Shown: piece after piece, positions 7,081-14,966 of the stretch | How the letters are laid out: each line of letters starts with the position of its first letter | Numbering within the stretch: position 1 is the stretch's first letter | Source of the DNA: an uncultured Porphyromonadaceae bacterium | Lineage (GTDB): Bacteria > Bacteroidota > Bacteroidia > Bacteroidales > Muribaculaceae | Direction: 5' to 3' | DNA: 32,755 nucleotides | Assembly: GCA_937921035.1 (NCBI GenBank) | Contig: CALEUL010000003.1 | Location: forward strand, 1 to 32,755 | Program-made: the position numbers and the translations under genes | Notes under the pieces: generated by a model | What the model was told of the DNA's origin: nothing | Database searches by the model: none | Seen by the model: the letters and a program-made list of their open reading frames with translations, nothing else

Positions 7081-7788
7081 TTATTCCTTTGAGAACCTAT
7101 TCAGGAGGCGCAGAAGATAGTCGGAGGGCCGGATAGAGTAGGCGCGCCGCAGGAAAGCCAGAGCCGCGGCCTGGTCGGTGTCGAGCAGGGCGTTTCCCAG
7201 GCTTACAAGTGCCTCTACATTGTCGGGGTCGGCTTTTACAGTCTTTTCCCATGTTGCGACGGCAGCGGCATTGTCGCCGGCAAGCGTGTAGCCGTAGGCG
7301 AGGCTGTTGAGGTATCGCGGCGAGTCGGGCAGCCCTCGCAACAGCAGCTGCGAGTATCGGATAATGTTCTCCGGATTGTTACGGAATGTATAGTAGTTCA
7401 GCAACCGTGCCTGCACCGGACGGCGGAGGTAGGGCAGGGTGTTTTCTATGCGGTGCAGCTCGCCGGCGTACATATCGCCCTGTCCGAGTGTCATGGATTC
7501 CGACTCGACAACAGACAGCACCGAATCCAGCGGCACTCCATGTGCCATCGCTCGCTCTATCTGCGATATGGTGCAGCTTGTGTCGCCGGCCATAAGTGCG
7601 GCCACGACAATCCGGCCGTACGGGCGTGCCTGTGCCGGAGTTCTGTCGGCCTCGAGCATGTACAGAGCTTGTGCGCTTGCCCATTCGCGGGCGGCGAAAG
7701 CCCTTTCGGCCCGGTCCTGTATGGTTGCGCCTCCGGCAACCATACACGCCATTAGAGCGGAGATTAAAGGAATGCCGCGGTGTTTCAT
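7081..7788 (-). CDS. TPR-repeat protein, exported
   Basis: 235 residues. The N-terminus (MKHRGIPLISALMACMVAGG) is a signal sequence; LMAC could be a lipobox, but the hydrophobic run continues past it, so signal peptidase I cleavage is as likely. The C-terminal half has tetratricopeptide-type helices (SPRYLNSLAYGYTLAGDNAAA, then PDNVEALVSLGNALLDTDQAA and a third pair). It would act as a periplasmic or membrane-anchored scaffold. The ATG at 7788 overlaps the stop of the nucleoside kinase (TGATG), so the two are translationally coupled. Longer in-frame extensions run back into the kinase gene and were discarded. It is the last gene of the minus-strand operon. Confidence 0.78.
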   Translation of the reverse strand: MKHRGIPLISALMACMVAGGATIQDRAERAFAAREWASAQALYMLEADRTPAQARPYGRIVVAALMAGDTSCTISQIERAMAHGVPLDSVLSVVESESMTLGQGDMYAGELHRIENTLPYLRRPVQARLLNYYTFRNNPENIIRYSQLLLRGLPDSPRYLNSLAYGYTLAGDNAAAVATWEKTVKADPDNVEALVSLGNALLDTDQAAALAFLRRAYSIRPSDYLLRLLNRFSKE

Positions 7789-9452
7789 CAGTATTTGAAC
7801 AAACTGCCTCCCATAAATTCCCTTAGCAGGCTGTTGGAAGGTACGTAACTGAGGTCGATGGGCAGGAAATAGCTCAGGAACTTGCGCAGGCGGTATGCCT
7901 CGGCATATTCGGGTACGTCGCCGGGCACGGAACGAAGAACGTTCTCGGCATGGTCCCGCATCACGCCCAGTTCGAATACGAGGGACGAGTTGAACATTGC
8001 GTCGGCATTCTCCTGATATGGGAAAATCCATTTTTCCTCGCCACGGCGCACACTGGGCCATCGGCGAATAGTTTCTTCGGCAGACGTGCCACGGTATTTG
8101 TAGTCGCGGATAATGCGGCGCAGCAATCGGTTGTCGGTTGTAGGCACCCAGTTGTGGCTGTCGATGTGCAGTGTTGTCAGCGCCGATACATAAATTCGGT
8201 ATTTCTGCTCTTCGGGAATGAGTGGCGTAAGGTCGGGATTTAGTCCGTGGATGCCTTCGATAAGCAGTATGTTGCCTTCCTCGAGGGCCATTCTGTCGCC
8301 CTTGTATTCGCGGCATCCGGTCTCGAAGTTGTAGGTTGGCATTTCCACTTCCTTGCCGGCCAGCAGGGCCTCAAGGTCTTTGTTGAAGCGGTCGAGATCC
8401 AGAGCATACAGGGATTCGTAATCGTAATCGCCGTTTATATCGAGCGGAGTGTGTGTGCGGTCGACGAAATAGTTGTCCAGCGATATCATTTTTGGCTTCA
8501 GCAGATTGGTCATCAGCTGAATGGCAAGGCGCTTGGTAGTTGTTGTCTTGCCGGACGACGACGGGCCAGAAATAAGCACGATTCGCGCGCCGCCGTTGTC
8601 GTATCGTTCCCTGATGTCGTCGCTGATATTTGTCAGGGCTTTCTCGTGAAGCGCTTCTGTAACGTTTATCAGCTCCGGAGCGCGATGATCGAGCACACAA
8701 GTATTTAGCTCGCCGACATTTGACACTCCGGTTATATTGTTGAACTGCACGTATCTGCTGAAAGCCTCGTACATTTTTTCCTGCTTCACATATTGCGAGG
8801 GGCGCGATGGGTCGGCGGGGTCGAAGGACATAAGGAGGAAGCCTTCTTTGTACGGCAGCAGGTCGAACACGCCGATATGGCCTGTTGAAGGCGCCAGAGC
8901 GCCGTAGTAGCTGTCGACAACGCCGTCGAGGGTAACATACTTGGTGTACAGGTCGCGCAATGTGCGCAGCAGCAGAACTTTGGATGTGAGGCCCTGCTCC
9001 TGGAACAGTTTGATAACCTCATGAGTCGGCGCCATGTGCGACACAATGGGCATGTCGGCACGATGCAGCTCCATCATTTTGTCTTTCAGCGCCCGCACGT
9101 AGTCTTCACGTGGAGTGTCGCAGTTTATTATGCGGCAGTAGTAGCCGTGCGATAGCGAGTGCTCCATGTGCAGATTCGCGCCGGGAAGCACCTCGCGAAC
9201 GGCGCGGTAGAGCATCAAGCATAGCGAGCGGATATATACACGCGGGCCGGAGCCTGTTGTGCAGTCCTGGAATTCCACCGTCTTGGGCATGAACACACGG
9301 AAGTCGAGACTTTCTGTCTTGTTGTTGACGCGGCAGCAAATAGGGCGTGCGTCGAGGGCGTCGCCAATTGATTCGGCCACTTCGGCGAGTGTGGAACCGC
9401 CTTCAGTTTCGATGTGGCTGTTGGTATTCTTGCAGAATAGTTTTAGGCTCAT
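7788..9452 (-). CDS. Nucleoside (uridine-type) kinase with N-terminal ThrRS-like TGS/editing-type region
   Basis: 554 residues. The front (1-65) resembles a TGS domain. The next part (about 70-220) resembles the second additional domain of threonyl-tRNA synthetase, with HMEHSLSHGYYC at 95-106. From about 290 comes a P-loop kinase with Walker A GPSSSGKTT (296-304), then ISLDNYFVDR and the lid region WPSVRRGEEKWIFPYQENAD, as in uridine kinase/phosphoribulokinase-type enzymes. This fused architecture is common in Bacteroidetes and Firmicutes and is annotated as nucleoside kinase. The likely reaction is ATP-dependent phosphorylation of uridine or a related nucleoside; the role of the ThrRS-like part is unknown. 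It is preceded by the glycosyltransferase with a 20-base gap. Confidence 0.9.
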   Translation of the reverse strand: MSLKLFCKNTNSHIETEGGSTLAEVAESIGDALDARPICCRVNNKTESLDFRVFMPKTVEFQDCTTGSGPRVYIRSLCLMLYRAVREVLPGANLHMEHSLSHGYYCRIINCDTPREDYVRALKDKMMELHRADMPIVSHMAPTHEVIKLFQEQGLTSKVLLLRTLRDLYTKYVTLDGVVDSYYGALAPSTGHIGVFDLLPYKEGFLLMSFDPADPSRPSQYVKQEKMYEAFSRYVQFNNITGVSNVGELNTCVLDHRAPELINVTEALHEKALTNISDDIRERYDNGGARIVLISGPSSSGKTTTTKRLAIQLMTNLLKPKMISLDNYFVDRTHTPLDINGDYDYESLYALDLDRFNKDLEALLAGKEVEMPTYNFETGCREYKGDRMALEEGNILLIEGIHGLNPDLTPLIPEEQKYRIYVSALTTLHIDSHNWVPTTDNRLLRRIIRDYKYRGTSAEETIRRWPSVRRGEEKWIFPYQENADAMFNSSLVFELGVMRDHAENVLRSVPGDVPEYAEAYRLRKFLSYFLPIDLSYVPSNSLLREFMGGSLFKY

Positions 9453-9472
9453 GGACGATGGTGTTTAAAGTT

Positions 9473-10240
9473 TCAGTTGCGTTTTTCGTGACTTTCGCGG
9501 GCGATGCTGCGCGCGGTAAGATATGCGGCAAGGGTAGATTTGAAGCGAACTTTTGCCACGGTGCGACCGGCGTCGCCGTCGAACATTGCTCCCTGGCGTA
9601 CGGCGCAGTTGAGGAACGAGCATGCCGCGCGGAGCCAGCACAAAGGCGTGCTGGCGTTAATACCAGCGGCGGCCATCATGCGCCCGCGCATACGGGCGTT
9701 GCGTATTTCCTTGAATTCCAGCTCTTTCACTGTATCGCAGCGAAAGTGGTGCATCTCGCCCTTCAGCGGCTGTGGACGCACGCCAGCAGGATACGACAGG
9801 CGCTCGCCCACATCGAGCATGTCCCACGATGCGTAGCGCTTGTCGAACAGGCGTGTCTGCATTATGGGTTCCAGTCCGCTACGTAGCACGGCCTGTCCTT
9901 TTACGTAGTTCACCACACGGAAACAGTACATGCGGTGTCCGAAGCCTTCGCTGCGCAGCTTTTTAAGGCTGTCGCGCAGTTCTTCGGTCAGCACTTCGTC
10001 GGCGTCGATAGACAGCACGTAGCGTCCGCCGGCAAGGCTTGCGGCATATTGTCTCTGCGGGCCGTAGCCCGAGAACACACGCTGGGTAACCTTAGCCCCA
10101 TAGCGCCGGCATATTTCCGGTGTGCTGTCCGTGGAATAGGAGTCGACGACGATTATTTCGTCGACGACTCCCATAAGGGAATTGAGGCAGCGCTCGATGT
10201 TGCGTTCCTCGTTATGGGTGATAATCGTTGCGCTGAGCAT
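9473..10240 (-). CDS. Glycosyltransferase family 2, LPS-core (WaaE/KdtX) type
   Basis: 255 residues. The GT-A fold begins at once with ATIITHNEERNIERCL (4-19), followed by EIIVVDSYSTDST (28-40) and the metal/nucleotide-sugar motif SIDADE (77-82). The GYGPQRQYA segment and overall length match the WaaE-like glucosyltransferases that modify lipopolysaccharide inner core. There is no strong membrane segment, so it is probably a peripheral enzyme at the inner face of the cytoplasmic membrane. It lies in an operon with a flippase-like membrane protein, which fits envelope glycan work. The sugar donor and acceptor are not determinable. Confidence 0.88.
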   Translation of the reverse strand: MLSATIITHNEERNIERCLNSLMGVVDEIIVVDSYSTDSTPEICRRYGAKVTQRVFSGYGPQRQYAASLAGGRYVLSIDADEVLTEELRDSLKKLRSEGFGHRMYCFRVVNYVKGQAVLRSGLEPIMQTRLFDKRYASWDMLDVGERLSYPAGVRPQPLKGEMHHFRCDTVKELEFKEIRNARMRGRMMAAAGINASTPLCWLRAACSFLNCAVRQGAMFDGDAGRTVAKVRFKSTLAAYLTARSIARESHEKRN

Positions 10241-10265
10241 GGCCGGTTAGCAGTGAACTGGTGTA

Positions 10266-11462
10266 TCAGAGTTCGAGGTCGCCGCCTACCACTTCATGCC
10301 AGGGGAGACCGTTTTCGGCGATTGCTGCCAGGAATGGGTCGGGATCGAATTCCTCCACATTGCGCACACCTTTGAGGTTCCATTTACCAGTAAGGAACAT
10401 CATGGCGCCGCACATGGCGGGTACGCCGGTGGTGTAGCTCACGGCCTGCATGCCGGTTTCCAGATAGGCTTCGTGGTGCGAGCAGTTGTTGTAGATATAA
10501 TATGTGAGCGGCTTGCCGTCCTTGCCTTTGCCGGAGATGCGGCAGCCGATGGACGTCTCGCCCTTGTAGTTCTCGCCAAGTTCCTGCGGATTTGGAAGCA
10601 CGGCCTTGAGGAACTGCAGAGGCACGATTTTGGTTCCGTTGTATTCCACCTCGTCGATACGTGCCATGCCTATGTCCTGAATTACGCGCAGGTGTGTGAG
10701 ATATTCCTGTCCGAAGGTCATCCAGAAGCGGGCACGCTTGATTGTGGGATAGTTCTGCACAAGCGATTCAAGCTCTTCGTGGTAGAGCAGGTACGATTCG
10801 CGCGGGCCGATGTTGGGGTAGTTCAGTGTCTTGTGGAATTCAAGCGGTTTTGTAACCACCCATTCGCCGTCCTGCCAGTAGCGGCCGTTCTGTGTTATCT
10901 CGCGTATGTTGATTTCGGGGTTGAAGTTGGTGGCGAAAGCCTTGCCGTGGTCGCCGGCGTTGCAGTCGACGATATCGAGGGTTTCCATCTCGGAGAACCA
11001 GTGTTTGGCGGCATATGCGGTGAAGACGCCGCTCACGCCCGGGTCGAAGCCGCAGCCGAGGATGGCGGTCAGACCGGCCTGCTCGAAACGCTCGCGATAA
11101 GCCCACTGCCAGGAGTATTCGAAGTGTACCACGTCCTTGGGTTCGTAGTTGGCGGTGTCCAGATAATTTACGCCGCACTGCAGGCAAGCTTCCATGATGT
11201 TGAGGTCCTGATACGGAAGAGCCACGTTGATAACCATGTCGGGTTTGTGGCGGTTGAAGAGTGCAACAACCTCTTCAACGCTGTCGGCATCGACGCGGTC
11301 GGCCGAAACGTTGGGTTTGCCTATTTTTTTTGCCAGTGCCTCGCACTTGGAAAGGGTGCGGGAAGCGAGAACTATCTCGCTGAAAACTTCGGGATGCTGG
11401 GCGCATTTGTAGGCAACTACAGTGCCTACGCCTCCGATACCGATGATAATGACTTTTGCCAT
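10266..11462 (-). CDS. Carboxynorspermidine/carboxyspermidine dehydrogenase (saccharopine dehydrogenase family)
   Basis: 398 residues. It makes carboxyspermidine or carboxynorspermidine from a diamine and aspartate semialdehyde using NADPH, in the alternative polyamine route used by many Bacteroidetes. The Rossmann motif GIGGVG is at 8-13. Family segments include NVALPYQDLNIMEACL, GVNYLDTANYEPKD and ILGCGFDPGVSGVF. The start is most likely ATG at 11462 (MAKVIII); an in-frame TTG two codons upstream is less likely. The partner decarboxylase gene is not in the window. The gene sits 12 bases after the LPG-synthase-TM-type gene and 25 before the glycosyltransferase. Confidence 0.9.
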   Translation of the reverse strand: MAKVIIIGIGGVGTVVAYKCAQHPEVFSEIVLASRTLSKCEALAKKIGKPNVSADRVDADSVEEVVALFNRHKPDMVINVALPYQDLNIMEACLQCGVNYLDTANYEPKDVVHFEYSWQWAYRERFEQAGLTAILGCGFDPGVSGVFTAYAAKHWFSEMETLDIVDCNAGDHGKAFATNFNPEINIREITQNGRYWQDGEWVVTKPLEFHKTLNYPNIGPRESYLLYHEELESLVQNYPTIKRARFWMTFGQEYLTHLRVIQDIGMARIDEVEYNGTKIVPLQFLKAVLPNPQELGENYKGETSIGCRISGKGKDGKPLTYYIYNNCSHHEAYLETGMQAVSYTTGVPAMCGAMMFLTGKWNLKGVRNVEEFDPDPFLAAIAENGLPWHEVVGGDLEL

Positions 11463-11474
11463 TTTCAATTCTGT

Positions 11475-12518
11475 TTATCTGTTATTTTGTGTTTCTGTAT
11501 GTCGTGTAAAGCGGCGTTTGTCGAACGCGATTGCTGCGAATGTGAATATTCCCAGCGCTATTGTGAGCAGCGTGGTTGTGCCGAGCGACAGGTTTGCAAA
11601 GGCGCCAGCCTCGGCTTTGGGAAGGCCGTATATGCCGAGGGCAAATATTACGGCCCATTGCCAGGGCCCGATGCCGCCGTTTGATGGCACGCCCATCGCC
11701 AGGCTGCCGAGGACAAATGTTACCAGCGCGGCGGGTACTCCGTATTCTGCCAGAAGTGCGGCCGTGAAGGGGAAGGCATAGAACGATACGTACAACTGCA
11801 GGAAGTAGCACGTCCATATCCCGAGTGTGAGCAGGAGCCATTTTCCTTTGCCAGGCATTTTTACTATAACGGCGAAACCCTGCCAAAGTTCTTTTATGGC
11901 AGCCTGAAGCATGTTTATGGCCTTGTTGGAGGTGTGGATTTTCATGAGAATCCATACGGCGGCCACGCACATGGCCACGGCGCTCCACAGCCACGGCGAT
12001 TCGAGCAGCCCGGCGATGGCGGACAGGGTTTCTCCGTTTTCGTGCAGATAGCTCATGATTGCGGAGGAGGCCACAGCGAATGCGAAAAGCGTTATCAGCG
12101 CCACTGCCACGGTGTCGGACAGGCGGTCGGCGACCATAGAACCGAACACAGTGGTGAACGGCGCCTTCTGCCGCTGCGCCACATAGCCGGTACGCCACAC
12201 TTCGCCCAAGCGCGGAAAAACAAGATTTACGGCGTATGTGCCGAAGATACTGTACACCAGCACGTATGCCGGGGGTGTTATTCCGAGAGCCCTGAGCTGT
12301 ATCTGCCAGCGGTAGGCGCGGCATACCTGCGCACCAATGGCGAACACGAAGCCAAAGGCAATCCACCGGAAGTCGCACTGCTCGCGGATTATGGCAAGCA
12401 TCTCGTCGAAATCTATGCCGGTAAAAAGAAGCCAGCACAGACCTATGCTTATAACCAGCGGCACCACATATTTGAGAATGGTGGACAGTATATTGAAATT
12501 TTTCTTTTCTGAACTCAT
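11475..12518 (-). CDS. Lysylphosphatidylglycerol synthase TM-region family membrane protein (UPF0104/flippase-like)
   Basis: 347 residues with about seven or eight membrane segments. Features of the family (PF03706) include the R-WR region near 65-72 (CRAYRWQIQLRALG), NLVFPRLGEVWRTGYV around 98-113, VADRLSDTVAVAL, and the late GVPSNGGIGPWQW motif. Members without the synthase domain are thought to move lipids or lipid-linked intermediates across the inner membrane; the substrate here is unknown. The ATG lies about 17 bases downstream of the transcription start predicted from a near-ideal promoter. It is the first gene of the minus-strand operon. Confidence 0.88.
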   Translation of the reverse strand: MSSEKKNFNILSTILKYVVPLVISIGLCWLLFTGIDFDEMLAIIREQCDFRWIAFGFVFAIGAQVCRAYRWQIQLRALGITPPAYVLVYSIFGTYAVNLVFPRLGEVWRTGYVAQRQKAPFTTVFGSMVADRLSDTVAVALITLFAFAVASSAIMSYLHENGETLSAIAGLLESPWLWSAVAMCVAAVWILMKIHTSNKAINMLQAAIKELWQGFAVIVKMPGKGKWLLLTLGIWTCYFLQLYVSFYAFPFTAALLAEYGVPAALVTFVLGSLAMGVPSNGGIGPWQWAVIFALGIYGLPKAEAGAFANLSLGTTTLLTIALGIFTFAAIAFDKRRFTRHTETQNNR

Positions 12519-12540
12519 TGGCGTTTGCCTGTTAACTGTG

Positions 12541-12571
12541 CAAAGTTAAGGAGAATTCTCCAATCGTCAAA
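12541..12571 (-). promoter_or_regulatory. Bacteroidetes-type promoter with a palindrome in the spacer
   Basis: On the minus strand TTTG (12568-12571) is followed by a 19-bp spacer and TAACTTTG (12541-12548), an exact match to the TTTG-N19-TAnnTTTG consensus. The spacer contains the perfect 12-bp palindrome GGAGAATTCTCC (12550-12561), which could be an operator. It drives the 12518-7081 operon. Confidence 0.8.
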
Positions 12572-12579
12572 ACAGCATG

Positions 12580-14955
12580 TCAGCGTATCAGGACTGTGCG
12601 CGAGAAACCGTCGGCAGCCACTATGTAGATCTGTCCCGCACATGCGTCGAATGAGTGGCGTCCTTCTGTCAGGGTACCTGCGAATACGGTGCGGCCGTCG
12701 GTGCAATATATGGCTGCGTCGATATCGGCGCGGGTGTCCACGACAAGTCTGCCGCCTGTGGAGAAGGCGTTCCACTGATGGCGGTCGGCGTCGGGACTTG
12801 CAACACCGGTGGCGGCGTCGGTAATGCCTATGTTATCCACCAGCCAGCGTGCGCCCGAAATCTGGCGCAGACGCATGCGTGCGTTGCCCTCCACATTGGC
12901 GGCCACGCTGAAACGGGTGAACTGAGGTTCGCTTACCGTTATCCGGCCTGCTTCGTGCCACGTGGTGCCGCTGTCGGTGCTTGTCTCTACAAGTACAACA
13001 GCTTCGGCATCGCTGGTGTTGTTCCATTTTGCCGCCATGAAGCTGACGGTTCCGATACCTTCGGCGCGGTCGCTGTTCATGGCTACGAAACCTTCGGATT
13101 TCTTGCTGAAACGCAGCGAGCGTTCGCCTTCGCATACGGGGTCGCTTTTCCAGAAGCCTCCCTGCTGTACAAGCCACTGGCAGGCGGTGCCGTTGTATAT
13201 GTCCACATAGCCGTTGTCGTTATCCGGCATGGCTTCGAAATCCTCGAAGAACGCACCTTCTGTTACTTTGCCGCGCACGGTGGCAGAGAATACGCAGTTG
13301 CCGTCGGTTGCAGAAAGCGAAGTCTCGTATTCTCCGGCCTCGGAGGCATTTAGGCGCAGGAAGAAACGGTTTTCGTCAGGCGACATGGTAAGCGCCGCAG
13401 CCCATTCCTCGCTGTCGGCCGACAGTTCGAAGGGTGCATTGACCGATAGGGTTATGTCTGAATCGATGTTTTCCGTGGCGAGTATAATTTCGGCCGGTGC
13501 CGAAGGTATGCCCGGCTGGGCACGGAAGAACAGATCGCCGTCGAAAAGGAAATCGATGAAGGGCAGCGCGCTTGCTGTGGTTACAGTGGTCGTGCCGGCA
13601 ATGCCGTCGCCTTTTATTGTGCAAGTGTATTCGGTAGCCGGTTCAAGACCGTTTACGGTGTAGCTTCCGGCCTTGGCGTCGACACTTGCGGGATAGCCGG
13701 GGAGTGTGCCCTGAGCGTCGCTTATGCTTATGCTGTACTTGCCGTCGAGGTCCATGCCTACGTAGAGCCAGTTCAGTACAAACGATTCCGTTGTGATGTC
13801 GCTTGCCGGACGGAACGGAATACCTTCTGTTGCGATGCCTTTAAGGGTGTATACTCCGGTTGTTTTGCCGGTAGACACTGTCAGCTCGCCGGTATAAGAG
13901 CCAGGAGCTGCGGGGGCGAAGCTTATTCTGAGCATTGTGCCTGCGTTGGCTGTTTCTGCCGGCACATATGCGGGAACCACTGCGAAAGGCGTTGAGGCCG
14001 AGATGTTCACCGTTTCGGTGGCATTGCTTGTAAGCAACTCTATTTCTATCGTTGCGGGCGCGCCAGCGGCTGCGTATCCCAGGTCGATTGCCTCGGCTGC
14101 CGACGGTCTGTTGATTTCGGGGGCGGGAGCGTCGCCGGAGTGCCACGGCTCGCTGTCGCTTGTACCCCATACATGGTCTACAAGCGAAGGATAGTCGATG
14201 AACGGATTGCGGTTTCCCTGATTGGCGTACACAACATCGTTACGGTTGCGTTCCTTGTCGCTCACGGGGTCCTGTGCGTGCCATTTCAGCAGCAGGTCCA
14301 GCGCCCAGCCTGTGAAGGCAGGAAAGTTTGTGCCTCCGAGCATCTCGGAATCCCAGGAGCTTATTCGGTCGTAGTAGCATGCCGCCATATAGAAGTATGA
14401 ACGTGCGAAATCGCCCTTGTACTCGTCCACGGGCTCGAACACGGTGCCCGCATAGCCCGGGAAGGTGCTTTTGCCGAGTCGTCCGAGCGCCTGCACACCT
14501 GCGTTGGTTCCAAGCGTTGTGCCGCCCTCGCATTCGCCGTAGAGGTAGTTGGAGCGCTGGCCGTTCACCTTGCCGTCGGTAGGATAGATATGGAAAGCGT
14601 CGGCATACATTGGCAGTGCGTCGTTGAACCAGCTCTTAGGCATGGAATGCTCTCGGTTGTAGCAGTCGCCCACCGAGGTATAGTTGCCGCACTGTTCGGT
14701 GCCCGGAGTCCATCTTTTTGTGGAGTACATGTCCCATATTTTCCCGTTTTCATCCACATCGGATGTCTTGTACAGGGTCCAGAGCCCCTGATAGCCAACA
14801 ACCTCGGGGTTGCGGATGGCGTAGTGGAGCGATTCCAGAAGAGTTTTGCCGCACTTGTTCTCGCAGTCGCGGTAGTAGTTCGCGGGCGCTTCGGCCCAGG
14901 AGGCGCCGGCAAAGGCTACAGCGGCGCACATTGCAAGTTGTCGGAGTAATGTCAT
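12580..14955 (-). CDS. Secreted endonuclease I-family nuclease with adhesion-type repeats and T9SS-like tail
   Basis: 791 residues. A signal peptide (1-21, cut after SWA) precedes an endonuclease I domain (about 25-275, PF04231). The beta-beta-alpha metal motif is NREHSMPKSWF with catalytic-type H103, followed by HIYPTDGKVNGQRSNY at 122-137. The domain cuts DNA or RNA without strong sequence preference. After it come Ig-like and FN3-like stretches (about 285-570, including a TVNGLEPATEYTC FN3 strand), a region resembling a carbohydrate-binding or cleaved-adhesin fold (about 575-720) and a C-terminal domain ending SRTVLIR, typical of type IX secretion cargo. The likely place is the cell surface or medium, for nucleic-acid scavenging or biofilm DNA. 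The start is 11 bases after the dnaX stop, so it is probably cotranscribed with dnaX. Confidence 0.87.
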   Translation of the reverse strand: MTLLRQLAMCAAVAFAGASWAEAPANYYRDCENKCGKTLLESLHYAIRNPEVVGYQGLWTLYKTSDVDENGKIWDMYSTKRWTPGTEQCGNYTSVGDCYNREHSMPKSWFNDALPMYADAFHIYPTDGKVNGQRSNYLYGECEGGTTLGTNAGVQALGRLGKSTFPGYAGTVFEPVDEYKGDFARSYFYMAACYYDRISSWDSEMLGGTNFPAFTGWALDLLLKWHAQDPVSDKERNRNDVVYANQGNRNPFIDYPSLVDHVWGTSDSEPWHSGDAPAPEINRPSAAEAIDLGYAAAGAPATIEIELLTSNATETVNISASTPFAVVPAYVPAETANAGTMLRISFAPAAPGSYTGELTVSTGKTTGVYTLKGIATEGIPFRPASDITTESFVLNWLYVGMDLDGKYSISISDAQGTLPGYPASVDAKAGSYTVNGLEPATEYTCTIKGDGIAGTTTVTTASALPFIDFLFDGDLFFRAQPGIPSAPAEIILATENIDSDITLSVNAPFELSADSEEWAAALTMSPDENRFFLRLNASEAGEYETSLSATDGNCVFSATVRGKVTEGAFFEDFEAMPDNDNGYVDIYNGTACQWLVQQGGFWKSDPVCEGERSLRFSKKSEGFVAMNSDRAEGIGTVSFMAAKWNNTSDAEAVVLVETSTDSGTTWHEAGRITVSEPQFTRFSVAANVEGNARMRLRQISGARWLVDNIGITDAATGVASPDADRHQWNAFSTGGRLVVDTRADIDAAIYCTDGRTVFAGTLTEGRHSFDACAGQIYIVAADGFSRTVLIR

Positions 14956-14966
14956 GATAGCGGTTC

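Noticed and set aside
7789..8316. Long N-terminal extension of the TPR protein
   Set aside because: It runs antiparallel in frame only by chance through the nucleoside kinase gene; the signal peptide begins at 7788.
10296..11684. A 462-codon plus-strand open frame opposite the carboxynorspermidine dehydrogenase
   Set aside because: The minus-strand gene has all family motifs and fits its operon; the opposite frame has no recognisable domain and crosses into the next gene.
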